Positions 1 to 8,488 of a stretch of 64,000 nt of DNA are shown here, in pieces; the stretch's first letter is position 1; each line of letters starts with the position of its first letter. The notes under the pieces were generated by a model. The model worked only from the letters and a program-made list of their open reading frames with translations, was not told where the DNA came from and ran no database searches. The DNA comes from Microcoleus sp. bin48.metabat.b7b8b9.023. Its GTDB lineage: Bacteria; Cyanobacteriota; Cyanobacteriia; Cyanobacteriales; Microcoleaceae. Location: assembly GCF_013299185.1 (NCBI RefSeq), contig NZ_JAAFKG010000017.1, forward strand, positions 1-64,000, in the 5' to 3' direction. Position numbers and translations under genes: made by a program.

Positions 1-97
1 AGTGAAAGTCTTACCTCATGAGTTAAAACAGTATTTGCCCTCATGGCAACGTTCTGAAACTTTACCAAAATGGGATATCACAATTATCCCATTGTGA
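1..97 (+). CDS. 3' end of an unidentified gene (partial)
   Basis: An open frame enters from the left edge (codons in phase with position 2) and stops with TGA at 95-97. The last 31 residues end in WDITIIPL. Only the C-terminus is visible, so no family can be assigned. The reading is plausible because it is open right up to the edge and is followed directly by a palindromic repeat, as at many gene ends in this window. Confidence 0.4.
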   Translation, partial: VKVLPHELKQYLPSWQRSETLPKWDITIIPL

Positions 98-125
98 CTG
101 GTATTTTATTTATCCGCGAGTCCCT

Positions 126-171
126 AGTGCGGACTTCAGTCCGCAGCAGAAAGCGGACTGAAGTCCGCACT
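126..171. repeat. palindromic repeat, AGTGCGGACTTCAGTCCGC family
   Basis: Two perfect 19-bp inverted arms flank a short loop (126-144 and 153-171), followed by TACGAACC. Members of the same family lie at 10571-10628, 38718-38767 and, in triplicate, at 49346-49561. Confidence 0.85.
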
Positions 172-306
172 ACGAACCTTTATGATATGAGGTATGACTC
201 GCTAGGATAAACTTATTTCACAATGCCTGTTAAGGGCAGGCATTCTGCCTGCCCACAAGAATTATGAGAGATGTTCAATCGATTTAGACTAGCGATATTT
301 CGCTGC

Positions 307-1641
307 CTAAGTTGCACTCACAAAAACAGAAGCCGCAAGCTGACTTTGACTGACACCCTGCACAATTCCCAGATAATTGCTACCCGACTTAATCGCCGTA
401 GAAGCGACACTTGCGGCTCCATTCAACTGCAAACTCACAGCTTCAAAAGTCAAGTTAGCAAATCCGATACCGTCAGTCAAACCAATCTTATCTCCAGCCA
501 CAAAATCGGTAATCACATCGGCACCAACTAAGGTAGCCGAAACAGACAAACCTCCCGCTAGGATAAACGTATCACTTCCAGCGCCGCCGGTCAGAATGTC
601 TTGCCCGCGATCGCCCGCCAAGACATCATCGCCGTTACCACCAATCAAGATATCGTTTTCCTTGCCGCCTCGGAGAGTATCGTTACCGTCTCCTCCGATT
701 AGTCGATCGTTATCATTGTTGCCGCTGATAAAATCATTACCAGCACCGCCATCAATTGAATCCGAATCTTTGCCGCCGGACAAAAGATCATCGCCGCCTG
801 CACCGTTAATTGTATCCGCACCTTGCATTCCATTAATCGTATCAGCGCCTGCTCCTCCAGTGAGATTGTCTTTGCCGGAAAGGGCAAAAATTTGCAATCC
901 CACAGCACTCGCAGGTATTTGAGTATCAGCAGCATCTGATAGGAAATAATTGCCACCGCTGGCTGTATTCTTGGGTGCTGTCGTCGGGGTGCCGTCCCCT
1001 GTAGCATTGGGTATTGGGGAAGTAATCGAGACTAATGTGCTGGGTGTAGGAGTTGGAGTTGGAGTTGGTACGGGAGTGGGAGTTGGAGTGGGAGTGGGAG
1101 TGGGAGTGGGAGGTGGTGCGGGATTGACACTACCATCAAGCGAAGTAGCAAAAACTTGCGTCCAATAGTGATTGTAATTGACGCTGCCAGTATCGTTGCC
1201 TAGGAAATAGTAACCAATGCCAATCTCTTTCAGGTTCGGGTTAAGAATGTTAGCCCGGTGGCCGCTGCTGTTCATCCATGATGATACAACTTGTTCGGGT
1301 GTAGAAGAACCCGCAGCGATATTTTCTGCTGCCGATCTGAATTTATAGCCCGTTGCAGTAATCCGACTTCCCATTGACGAACCATCTTTTCCGGTGTGAT
1401 CGAAAAAGTCTTGCACTGCCATGTTTTGGGTGTGATTTTGCGCCGCATTCAGCAACTGAGTATTCAAGGTTAGGGGGGACAAACTCAATTTGCTGCGTTC
1501 AATGTTCGTGAGTTCTAAAACTCTATAAATAAAGTTTTGATTGGTTGTGGCTGGTGCAGGTTGTGAAACTTGAGAAGCCGATCGCTCTCCTGTTAAAATG
1601 TCCGCAGACTGAGAATTGGAATTTTGTAGTTGTTCAAGCAT
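307..1641 (-). CDS. CAP-domain (SCP/PR-1-like) protein with RTX calcium-binding repeats
   Basis: The 444-residue protein has three parts. Residues about 38-170 form a CAP/SCP domain, with RSAAENIAAG, SSGHRANILNPN and NHYWTQVFA as its typical motifs. Residues about 175-200 are a (PT)n linker. Residues about 255-380 hold glycine/aspartate nonapeptide repeats of the RTX type (GGAGADTINGM, GGDDLLSGG, GGNGDDVLAGD). RTX proteins of this kind are normally exported by type I secretion through a C-terminal signal, bind calcium outside the cell, and lack an N-terminal signal peptide, as here. The biochemical role of bacterial CAP domains is mostly unknown. The ATG at 1641 is the only reasonable start. 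The gene stands alone, with long repeat-bearing spacers on both sides. Confidence 0.85.
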   Translation of the reverse strand: MLEQLQNSNSQSADILTGERSASQVSQPAPATTNQNFIYRVLELTNIERSKLSLSPLTLNTQLLNAAQNHTQNMAVQDFFDHTGKDGSSMGSRITATGYKFRSAAENIAAGSSTPEQVVSSWMNSSGHRANILNPNLKEIGIGYYFLGNDTGSVNYNHYWTQVFATSLDGSVNPAPPPTPTPTPTPTPTPVPTPTPTPTPSTLVSITSPIPNATGDGTPTTAPKNTASGGNYFLSDAADTQIPASAVGLQIFALSGKDNLTGGAGADTINGMQGADTINGAGGDDLLSGGKDSDSIDGGAGNDFISGNNDNDRLIGGDGNDTLRGGKENDILIGGNGDDVLAGDRGQDILTGGAGSDTFILAGGLSVSATLVGADVITDFVAGDKIGLTDGIGFANLTFEAVSLQLNGAASVASTAIKSGSNYLGIVQGVSQSQLAASVFVSAT

Positions 1642-2009
1642 GGGGATGATAAAAATGTTTAAGACTGGGCTGAGCTGGTAGATGGCTTACCGTCTTAACG
1701 ATAATTTCCCCGATCGCAGGCTGGGCAGGCTTCAACAATTGTCTTAATCCCTGCCACTGTTGTATATATTGTTATTATACCTATTCTTCAACTGCCGATG
1801 TCAAGATCCGGACTCTGGTTGAAAAAGCCCAGAGTGCGATCGCCCGTGGCATCAATGCAACCGAGATTCCGCAGCCACGAGTGTGCCACACAGAACAATT
1901 ACCCACAATCATTGTTTCTGCAAGTAATCTATTATACTTGCTTTTTGAGATTTAACCGTTAATATACGTACAACAATACAATTTATAGCGGTTCTCAAAA
2001 AAAGTGAGG

Positions 2010-2105
2010 TATAGCGGTTCTCAGAAAGATGAGGTACGTTGTTGGGCTTCAGCCCTCTTTCCTAAGATTATAAAGAGCGCTGAAGCGCAACTACGTACCT
2101 AACTT
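2010..2105. repeat. MITE-like palindromic element, hybrid copy
   Basis: The left end matches the family (TATAGCGGTTCTCAGAAAGA, then GAGGTACG and TTGTTGGGCTTCAGCCC). The right end is instead the GAGCGCTGAAGCGCAACTAC sequence seen in the GCGCTTGGGCGC palindrome family. It therefore looks like a junction of two repeat types. Confidence 0.55.
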
Positions 2106-2218
2106 GTCTGACGACAATAAAACCGCCCTGCGCGGAATCTGAGATAGAGTTTTAAATTTGAGATTTTTCCCGATTAGTAAGGTTCATATTGCGCGTCCAG
2201 TTTACGGGCTGGGGGGCT

Positions 2219-2281
2219 AGAAACCCGGTTTCTTCGAGTTTTGCGTTTAGTTACGAAAAATATACGAAGAAACCGGGTTTC
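2219..2281. repeat. AAACCCGGTTTC inverted repeat
   Basis: GAAACCCGGTTTCTTCG and CGAAGAAACCGGGTTTC face each other across about 28 bp. The same family recurs at 41827-41892, 61646-61716 and, as a tandem, at 54089-54316. Confidence 0.75.
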
Positions 2282-2369
2282 ACTCTTGTTAGCGATCGCG
2301 CGCCAACTAATTTTTTAGTAGAATCCTCACAAAAAATTATCCATTAATTCAAAACTCACCGCTTAAGAC

Positions 2370-3044
2370 TCACAATTTCAAAATATTATCTTGTCCGACT
2401 TTAGCCTCCTGAGACACTTGCTCAACCTCATCTTTGGCAAGAATTTCCAAAGCTGCATCTGCTTCGACACCGCCCAACCGCCCCAAAGCTTGGGCGACTC
2501 TATAACGAATTTGCCAATCTGCATTGGAAGCGTAGGGAAGCAACAGCGGCAGCGCCCGTTTATCCCCTAATTCTCCTAATGCACTGATCGCAATAGTTTG
2601 GATCAATTCGTTTTCAGAACCGAGGGCATTTTCTAACATTGGAAATGCTTTCGGATCGCCCATTTCTCCCAAAGCTGCGACGATGCTGAGTTGCACCAAC
2701 CATTCAGATGTACTGCTGTAAACTTGCTGCAAATCTTCTAAAGCAGCGGTTAATTTCAAGGCGCCCAAAGCATCGGCTGCTGCTGCTTGCACGTCGGGTT
2801 CGGGATCGTTTCGCAAGCTGTGAAGCAGTACCTCTAAAGCGTTGGGCAGATTTTGCTCGCCGAGGGTTGATATTTGGCTGACTGCTGCGTATCTAACGCG
2901 GACGTTTTTGTCGCCGATCGCAATTTGAATCAAATTATAGGCGATCGCCGGTTCTAGCTGTCGCAGTTGGTTGACACCTCGCAGCCTCTCGCCAAAATCC
3001 TCGGATTTTAGCAATTGTTCGACAGATTCAGGGGTAATACTCAT
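2370..3044 (-). CDS. nblB: HEAT-repeat protein of the NblB/phycobilisome-lyase-like type
   Basis: The 224-residue protein consists almost wholly of HEAT-like (PBS lyase) repeats of about 30 residues, seen as ...VRVRYAAVSQISTLG, VQAAAADALGALK, VQLSIVAALGEMGD, IQTIAISALGELGD and IRYRVAQALGRLGG. In cyanobacteria, proteins of this length and repeat type include NblB, needed for ordered phycobilisome breakdown or chromophore detachment, and the CpcE/F-type bilin lyases. There is no catalytic motif to separate them. The free-standing location, away from cpc or apc genes, favours NblB over a lyase subunit. The ATG at 3044 is the natural start. The gene name is an inference from repeat architecture. 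Confidence 0.65.
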   Translation of the reverse strand: MSITPESVEQLLKSEDFGERLRGVNQLRQLEPAIAYNLIQIAIGDKNVRVRYAAVSQISTLGEQNLPNALEVLLHSLRNDPEPDVQAAAADALGALKLTAALEDLQQVYSSTSEWLVQLSIVAALGEMGDPKAFPMLENALGSENELIQTIAISALGELGDKRALPLLLPYASNADWQIRYRVAQALGRLGGVEADAALEILAKDEVEQVSQEAKVGQDNILKL

Positions 3045-3406
3045 GCTATTTTTAAATTGATAATTGGGAAGAAGAAGGAAGAAGGAAGAAGGAAGTTCGG
3101 CAACGGATTTTGTAACGGATGTAACGGATGGAATTCCGCTCTAAGTCGGAAGAAGGAAGAAGGAAGAAGGAAGAAATATTTCTGCGCGTATTCCTGACTT
3201 TTTTCTGGGGAATCTAGAGACTTATTGCATAAATCTTTGATTGATGGGGAAATCTGAGATAAACGCCAATAAACGCGGATTTTTTTCCAAAAAGCGAGCG
3301 AATCAAAGCAATTAACTTCTTAGGTAGTTGGCGATCGCCAAAAGCTTAGAGATTGAAGGAGCGATCGGCTCATTTTCTGATACAATCCTTCAATTGTAAC
3401 AATTAA
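3045..3406. other. intergenic region with GGAAGAA heptamer arrays
   Basis: GGAAGAA short tandem repeats occur at about 3067-3095 and 3148-3175, separated by AACGGAT-type repeats. The remainder (3200-3406) shows nothing I can name. Confidence 0.6.
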
Positions 3407-3868
3407 TTAAGACTGGGCCGCCATCCATCGGATAATATCTCCCCTAGTGAGGATGCCGATTACTTTACCAGCACTATCGACTACCGGCAATCGGTGGATG
3501 CTGCGATCGTGCATTAGTTTGGCTGCTTCTTGGATAGATTTGTCTGGTTCGATGGTAATGGGTTCTTTACTCATCGCTTCTCCTACTGTTTGTCCTAAAG
3601 CTTTGTGGAGTTCTCGCTCGTAACGCGAGGGATTTTCTAGGTAAATCACGCTGTCGAGTACCATGATGTAAGCGGGCGGAGTGACGCCGGTTTCGCGCCA
3701 CATCAAGTCGGTTTCGGAGATGACTCCTACCAATAAGCCATTCTCATCTACAACGGGAAGGCCGCTAATACGTCGATCGGCTAAAATTTTAATCGCTTCG
3801 TTTAAGGGCGTTTCGGGGCGCGCCAAAATCGGATCGCGACTCATCACATCGGCTACTGTTTTGGGCAT
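3407..3868 (-). CDS. CBS-pair protein
   Basis: The 153 residues form a single tandem pair of CBS domains. The first covers residues about 5-60 (VADVMSRDPILARP, SGLPVVDENGLLVGVISETD). The second covers about 92-150 (VGEAMSKEPITIEP, HRLPVVDSAGKVIGILTRGD). CBS pairs bind adenosyl ligands (AMP, ATP, SAM) and act as energy sensors. With no fused enzyme, the protein probably regulates a partner in trans. An insert of about 30 residues separates the two domains, as in many cyanobacterial and plant CBS-pair (CBSX-like) proteins. The neighbouring genes do not indicate the partner. Confidence 0.85.
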   Translation of the reverse strand: MPKTVADVMSRDPILARPETPLNEAIKILADRRISGLPVVDENGLLVGVISETDLMWRETGVTPPAYIMVLDSVIYLENPSRYERELHKALGQTVGEAMSKEPITIEPDKSIQEAAKLMHDRSIHRLPVVDSAGKVIGILTRGDIIRWMAAQS

Positions 3869-4114
3869 GATTGGCGGTTGATTTAGTTGTTGCTCTACTT
3901 CCGATCATATAGGGAAAGCGTGACACAGATAGCACAAAGGCAGTCGGGAGAGCGGATTCGTTACCAGCTAGAAGGATGGAAAAAGTTTGAATCCCAGAAT
4001 TTGAAAGGTTTTTGCGATCGCACTCACGAATTCTGCCGTTTGTCAGTCAAGCGCGCGGGCGATCGACCTGACAACATTGTTAAAATATGTTAAACAGCAG
4101 ATAAATTCTTAGCG

Positions 4115-4441
4115 ATGCCAGAATCTCCAGCCCCAGAAGCAGATACCCCACCAGAAACGCGCTGTGTATTAGTTTGCCAGTATCAATCTTGCTTGAGACA
4201 TGGTTCAGCAGCAGTGCTAGCTGCTTTTGAAGCCCAACCAGTCCCAGGGGTAAAAGTTGAAGCTTCTAGCTGTCAGGGACAGTGCAACACGGGCCCAACT
4301 GTGCGAGTTACTCCAGACCAAATTTGGTATTGTCGAGTTAAACCTAGTGATGTACCGTTGATTGTGGAACAGCACCTCAAAGGGGGAAAACCTGTAGAGG
4401 CGCTGTTCAATCCAAGAATACATATGCGTTATTATTATTAG
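4115..4441 (+). CDS. (2Fe-2S) ferredoxin, thioredoxin-like fold
   Basis: This 108-residue protein has the cysteine pattern of thioredoxin-like 2Fe-2S ferredoxins: VCQYQSCLRHG near residues 14-24 and SSCQGQCNTGPTVRV near 50-64. The four cysteines fit the C-x4-C ... C-x3-C arrangement of the family (the NuoE-like or (2Fe-2S)-ferredoxin-domain proteins common in cyanobacteria). It probably transfers electrons in the cytoplasm, but the partner is unknown. The ATG at 4115 follows an A/T-rich leader with no strong Shine-Dalgarno. It is followed directly by a MITE-like repeat. Confidence 0.8.
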   Translation: MPESPAPEADTPPETRCVLVCQYQSCLRHGSAAVLAAFEAQPVPGVKVEASSCQGQCNTGPTVRVTPDQIWYCRVKPSDVPLIVEQHLKGGKPVEALFNPRIHMRYYY

Positions 4442-4471
4442 TCTTGTCTTGATTCGGTGATTTTAATTAGA

Positions 4472-4577
4472 TATAGCGGTTATCAGAAAGATGAGGTATG
4501 TTGTTGGGCTTTAGCCCTCTGAGTTCAGTAGTTATATAAGCTGTCAGTGATACCTCATATTTTTGATAAAGGCTATA
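4472..4577. repeat. MITE-like palindromic element
   Basis: 106 bp, bounded by TATAGCGGTTATCAGAAAGA and the inverted end TTTTTGATAAAGGCTATA, with TTGTTGGGCTTTAGCCC inside. No open frame of note. Confidence 0.75.
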
Positions 4578-4710
4578 TGTTCGTATGTAATTTGGATTTT
4601 TTTATTAAGTCTTTGATGGATGGCAAGCCGCAGATTTAAAGCAGATACGAGCAGATAAATACAGATTTTTTTAGATAGAAATACGTGATGATTGTGAGGG
4701 AAGTGACGCT

Positions 4711-6159
4711 TTGAGAATCAAAGGAATTGCGGTTAGTTTGTTAGTCCTAATTTTGGGGCGCACGTCGGCTGTAGTCGCTCAAACGCCTGCGGTTACTGCG
4801 GATATTTGTCCTGGAGAATTGGGGGCGAAGGTAGATGCGATCGCCAATCGTGCTGAATTTAGCCGATCGCGCTGGGGCATTTTGATTCAACCGCTATCTT
4901 CTACGGCGACTCTCTACAGCCGTGAGGCCACCAAATATTTCATTCCAGCATCCAATGTCAAGCTGCTAACCACAGCCGCTGCTTTGCAGAAACTCGGTGC
5001 CGATTTTCGGATTAAGACATCGGTTTACGGTGGCGCCAATGGCAGTTTGTATGTTGCTGGTAGGGGCGATCCGAGCATTGCTGAGACTCAGTTAAAATCC
5101 TTAGCATCGCAGTTGAAGCAGCGGGGAATCAGTCAAGTTAATGAGTTGATTGGCGATGACAGCTATTTTCAAGGCAGTGCAGTCAATCCGAATTGGGAAT
5201 GGGAAGACGCCCAAGCTGGCTATGGCGCGCCGGTTAACAGTTTAATTTTCAATCAAAATGCGATCGAGCTTCTGTTGTCACCGCAGGCGATCGGGCAACC
5301 TCTAAAAGTCTCTTTTGCTGAACCTAAGTTAGCAAATCAGTGGCAAATTCTCAACAATTCCATCACAGTCCCCACCACCGAATCGGAGTTTGTTGAAGTT
5401 GGCAGGGAATTCGATCGACCCACAATTAGAGTTAGCGGGCAGTTGAAAGTTGGTGCGGAATCTGAATCAGCTTATGTCGCAGTTGTCAATCCCGCGTCTA
5501 ACTTTTTGCAACATTTTCAGCAAGTTTTAGTGGCTGAGGGAATCGCTGTCAAACAAACTTTGGTTGCCCCAGTTTCTCGCAATGGCGATCGGGAATTAGC
5601 ATTTGTTGAATCGCCACCGCTGGCGGAATTGGTGAAAGAAACTAATCGGGAAAGCAACAATCTTTATGCAGAAGTTTTATTGAGATTGTTAGGGAAAGTC
5701 ACAGGCTCCATGCCTGTGCCACAAGAGGATACAGGTGAAATTGGTTTGAAAGAGTTAAAAACATCTTTAACTCAATTAGGGGTAAATCCAAATAGTTACA
5801 AATTAGCTGACGGTTCCGGACTTTCCCGCCACAATTTAATTAGTCCAGAAGCCTTGGTGCAAACTTTGAGATTGATGGCGAATTCACCTGCTGGATCTAT
5901 CTACCGCGCATCACTGCCCGTGGCTGGCGAGAGCGGTACTTTGAAAAATCGCATAAACAATACACCAAACCGCGTAATTTTGCAAGCAAAAACTGGAACT
6001 TTGAGCGGAGTTTCGGCGCTGTCGGGATATATCGAAGTTCCGAATTACGAGCCGCTGGTGTTTAGCATTATCATCAATCAATCCGATCTGTCTGCTGCAA
6101 AAATGCGATCGGCAACGGACGAAATTGTGCTATTATTAAACCGCCTCCGCCGCTGTTAA
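4711..6159 (+). CDS. dacB: D-alanyl-D-alanine carboxypeptidase/endopeptidase (PBP4 type)
   Basis: This 482-residue penicillin-binding protein of the peptidase S13 (PBP4/DacB) family trims or cuts peptidoglycan peptides in the periplasm. Residues 1-24 form a signal peptide (hydrophobic core, then VVAQTPA). The active-site motifs are present: SxxK as S81-N-V-K84, SxN as S315-N-N317 and KTG at 427-429. The domain inserted between the first two motifs, typical of S13, is present. The start is TTG at 4711, because the nearby ATG and GTG codons are in other frames and stop at once. The gene is monocistronic and is followed by a MITE-like repeat. Confidence 0.9.
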   Translation: MRIKGIAVSLLVLILGRTSAVVAQTPAVTADICPGELGAKVDAIANRAEFSRSRWGILIQPLSSTATLYSREATKYFIPASNVKLLTTAAALQKLGADFRIKTSVYGGANGSLYVAGRGDPSIAETQLKSLASQLKQRGISQVNELIGDDSYFQGSAVNPNWEWEDAQAGYGAPVNSLIFNQNAIELLLSPQAIGQPLKVSFAEPKLANQWQILNNSITVPTTESEFVEVGREFDRPTIRVSGQLKVGAESESAYVAVVNPASNFLQHFQQVLVAEGIAVKQTLVAPVSRNGDRELAFVESPPLAELVKETNRESNNLYAEVLLRLLGKVTGSMPVPQEDTGEIGLKELKTSLTQLGVNPNSYKLADGSGLSRHNLISPEALVQTLRLMANSPAGSIYRASLPVAGESGTLKNRINNTPNRVILQAKTGTLSGVSALSGYIEVPNYEPLVFSIIINQSDLSAAKMRSATDEIVLLLNRLRRC

Positions 6160-6188
6160 AACAACAGAATCTAATATAAAAAAGTTGA

Positions 6189-6293
6189 TATAGCGCTTCT
6201 CAGAAAGATAAGGTACGTTGTTGGGCTTCAGCCCTTTAGTTTAAGCGGTTATCGAGCTGTCTGTCATACCTCATATTTTTGAGAAAAGCTATA
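6189..6293. repeat. MITE-like palindromic element
   Basis: 105 bp. The left end is TATAGCGCTTCTCAGAAAGA and the right end TTTTTGAGAAAAGCTATA, with TTGTTGGGCTTCAGCCC inside. It lies 30 bp after dacB. Confidence 0.75.
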
Positions 6294-6478
6294 AGTAGTT
6301 ACACCTAAAAAACACGACACCACAAAACTATACAAGTTTTATATTTAACTACATTACAGCGGTCGGGATCGAAAAGCAGCTAGAATAAAAACAGAAGAAT
6401 TAAAACCATTGGGTCGTTTCAGCCTGCTATCAGTCGGCGGGTTCTGTACTTCCCGAAAATAAGTTTAACTTTCCAACT

Positions 6479-7375
6479 ATGAAATCTTTAGATTCCGAAC
6501 AGCAACACAGCTTTGTCGAAACCAACAACATCCGCTTGCACTGCGTTTCTCAAGGAGAAGGCGAGCTCGTTATCCTCCTGCACGGGTTTCCCGAGTTTTG
6601 GTACTCTTGGCGCCATCAAATTCCTGCTTTAGCACGCCATTTCAAGGTTGTGGTGCCGGATTTGCGGGGCTACAACGATTCGGACAAGCCGGAAAGCGGT
6701 TATGATTTGGATACGCTGAGTGCGGATATTCGCGGTTTGATCGATCGGCTCGGCTATACAAAAGCTCACATTGTCGGTCACGATTGCGGTGGTGCGATCG
6801 CCTGGAACTTAGCTCAAAAGTTCCCCGAAAAACTCAACCGCTTAGCAATTTTAAACGCTCCGCACCCGCAGCGATTCGTGCAGGAAATGGCAAGCAATTT
6901 AGACCAACTCCGTCGCAGTTGGCACATTTTGGCTTTTCAAGTTCCCGGCATCCCCGAATGGTTGATCCGGCAAAATTTGAAAGATTTTGTACAAAATATC
7001 TTGCAAGGACAAGCTGTTCGCAAAGGAGCTTTTAGCGCTGAGGAAACTAAGATTTATCAAACCGCTTTAGAAAAGCCAGGAGTGTTAGCGGCTGCGATGA
7101 ATTATTACCAGCAGATGTTGCACCCGCAGCGTCTTTGGCATTGGGGGCAGAATTTAGAACCTGTGACAGTGCCTACTTTGGTGCTTTGGGGAGAAGAAGA
7201 TGCGTTTTTGAGCCACACGCTTGTAGAAGGTTTGGATCGGTTAATTACGGCGCCGTTTAAGTTAAAATTAATTCCTCACTGCGGTCACTGGATTCAGCAG
7301 GAAGCGCCCCAAACAGTGAATCGAGAATTACTCAATTTTTTGAGAAATTCCTCTCGTTCTTTGGCTTTGGCATAA
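6479..7375 (+). CDS. alpha/beta hydrolase, epoxide-hydrolase-like
   Basis: The 298-residue enzyme has the full alpha/beta-hydrolase layout. The oxyanion motif HGFPEFW is at residues 34-40. The nucleophile elbow GHDCGG puts an aspartate (D102) at the nucleophile position. An acidic residue lies in WGEEDAFL near 240, and the histidine in HCGHW near 265. An Asp nucleophile together with HGFPE...W is the signature of soluble epoxide hydrolases and haloalkane/fluoroacetate dehalogenases, not of serine esterases. The substrate cannot be told from sequence. It is monocistronic, with a strong intrinsic terminator 20 bp downstream. Confidence 0.85.
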   Translation: MKSLDSEQQHSFVETNNIRLHCVSQGEGELVILLHGFPEFWYSWRHQIPALARHFKVVVPDLRGYNDSDKPESGYDLDTLSADIRGLIDRLGYTKAHIVGHDCGGAIAWNLAQKFPEKLNRLAILNAPHPQRFVQEMASNLDQLRRSWHILAFQVPGIPEWLIRQNLKDFVQNILQGQAVRKGAFSAEETKIYQTALEKPGVLAAAMNYYQQMLHPQRLWHWGQNLEPVTVPTLVLWGEEDAFLSHTLVEGLDRLITAPFKLKLIPHCGHWIQQEAPQTVNRELLNFLRNSSRSLALA

Positions 7376-7393
7376 AACATTTTAAAGGTTGCA

Positions 7394-7432
7394 AATAAAA
7401 ACCCGGTTTCCGTGTGAAACCGGGTTTTTATT
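7394..7432 (+). terminator. intrinsic terminator after the epoxide-hydrolase-like gene
   Basis: A perfect 17-bp stem (AATAAAAACCCGGTTTC and its complement) has loop CGTGT and is followed by TTTTT. The stem core is the same AAACCCGGTTTC used by a dispersed repeat family, so a repeat may have been adopted as a terminator. Confidence 0.8.
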
Positions 7433-7448
7433 TTTCTCCGAGCATATC

Positions 7449-7510
7449 TGTAGGGTGCGTCACTAGAGAATTTCTGAGTTACCAGAGAATTAAATCAGGC
7501 TGACGCACCG
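7449..7510. repeat. GTAGGGTGCGTC/GACGCACC inverted repeat
   Basis: About 60 bp, bounded by GTAGGGTGCGTCAC and CTGACGCACC. Relatives lie at 8964-9027, 12508-12570, 56449-56510 and 56580-56645. Confidence 0.65.
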
Positions 7511-7513
7511 TGC

Positions 7514-7619
7514 TATAGCCTTTCTCAAAGAAATGAGGTATGACTGACAGCTTCTATCACTATTAAGCTAAGAGGGCTTAAGCCCAACAACATACCTCAT
7601 CTTTGTGAGAACCGCTATA
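7514..7619. repeat. MITE-like palindromic element
   Basis: 106 bp in the opposite orientation to the copies at 4472 and 6189. The ends are TATAGCCTTTCTCAAAGAAA and TTTGTGAGAACCGCTATA, with GGGCTTAAGCCCAACAACAT inside. Confidence 0.75.
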
Positions 7620-7756
7620 TCTAACTTATTTCGCCTCAACAACAGATATAAATGCCCGACACGAGGGTCAAAATCGATTCCCAAATTTTAGACCGTAGTT
7701 CAAGTTCCCTGATTCATCGAGTTGAGTCAACCTAAAATCTAAAATCTTAAATCGAC

Positions 7757-7984
7757 TTATGAGTCCCAGAGCATATTTTCTTGCATCAACAGTGCAATCA
7801 TCGCAGTTCTAGAACAAACACCGAGTTTGATAAAAATCCGCCTCACGTAAGTAGCAACCGTCCAGTGACTGATATTTAAATTTTTGGCAATACATTTGTT
7901 GGGCAGACCTTGGGCTACTAATTGGGCGATCGCTCTTTCTCGCGGGCTCAGGCTGATTACCGGTTTGTAAATTGTGCTTTGCAT
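7757..7984 (-). CDS. stand-alone LuxR/GerE-type HTH regulator
   Basis: This 75-residue protein is little more than a LuxR-type helix-turn-helix: LSPRERAIAQLVAQGLPNKC followed by IAKNLNISHWTVATYVRRIF. No receiver or ligand-binding domain precedes it. Short LuxR proteins of this kind are known in cyanobacteria. PedR of Synechocystis is one such regulator, responding to photosynthetic electron flow, but equivalence is only a possibility. It starts 30 bp after the Coq4-like gene ends on the same strand, so the two are probably co-transcribed. Confidence 0.75.
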   Translation of the reverse strand: MQSTIYKPVISLSPRERAIAQLVAQGLPNKCIAKNLNISHWTVATYVRRIFIKLGVCSRTAMIALLMQENMLWDS

Positions 7985-8014
7985 AGTTTTGCAGTGCAGT
8001 GACGAGTTAAAAAA

Positions 8015-8488
8015 TTAATCAATTAATGGTAGAATCCCCAGTTTCTCTCGGACTTCAGATAAGGGAGTTTCCCAATCAGATGCAACGTCCCAGTCAATTA
8101 GTCGCTCGGCTAATTTTCCATGTTTTAAACCTTTGATAATTTGTCCGATCGCACATTTGCCACTGAGCAGTCCAACTAACACTAAAATCGCACAGGAAGG
8201 GCGAAATACTTGAGCGCGAGTAAACGCTTGAAGTACAAATTCATCTTCAGGAGAAGGTGAAAGACCCGTCAGAACGTGCCAAACGTCGTGGTTTCGTTGA
8301 ATCCAGTCTCCAGATGCGATCGGCTCAAACCCTTGTTCGTCTAGAAATCGCGCCACTTCGCACCCTAATGTTCCTGCTGGCAGTTGACGCAATTTTTCCA
8401 AGTCTATTTCAAAATGTCGATCGCTCTCAATTTGAGGATTAATTGTTTGAGCCATCTTTAATATAACTCCTAATCGACCGTCAGTCAT
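8015..8488 (-). CDS. Coq4-family protein
   Basis: The sequence matches the Coq4 (ubiquinone biosynthesis) family. The metal-binding motif HDVWH, then an acidic residue about 10 further on (HVLTGLSPSPEDE), lies near residues 71-86 of the 157-residue form. GTLGCEVARFLDEQGF precedes it. I chose the ATG at 8488, since AGGGAG sits five bases upstream. A longer form from 8554 would add 22 residues of poor quality. In proteobacteria and eukaryotes Coq4 acts in coenzyme Q assembly. Cyanobacteria make plastoquinone instead, so the role here is open. It shares a transcript direction and a 30-bp gap with the LuxR-type gene. Confidence 0.75.
   Translation of the reverse strand: MTDGRLGVILKMAQTINPQIESDRHFEIDLEKLRQLPAGTLGCEVARFLDEQGFEPIASGDWIQRNHDVWHVLTGLSPSPEDEFVLQAFTRAQVFRPSCAILVLVGLLSGKCAIGQIIKGLKHGKLAERLIDWDVASDWETPLSEVREKLGILPLID

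Larger units (their letters stand above)
1642..2369. other. 728-bp intergenic region with repeats
   Basis: I see no convincing gene here. It holds the presumed promoter of the CAP/RTX gene, a degenerate MITE-like copy (2010-2105, with a second TATAGCGGTTCTC end at 1984) and an AAACCCGGTTTC palindrome at 2219-2281. Confidence 0.6.

Noticed and set aside
377-1168. Proline- and valine-glycine-rich plus-strand frames
   Set aside because: They are the antisense of the RTX repeats and the (PT)n linker of the CAP/RTX gene.
3887-4093. 68-codon frame between the CBS and ferredoxin genes
   Set aside because: No Shine-Dalgarno, no recognisable motif, and it lies in a promoter-sized spacer.
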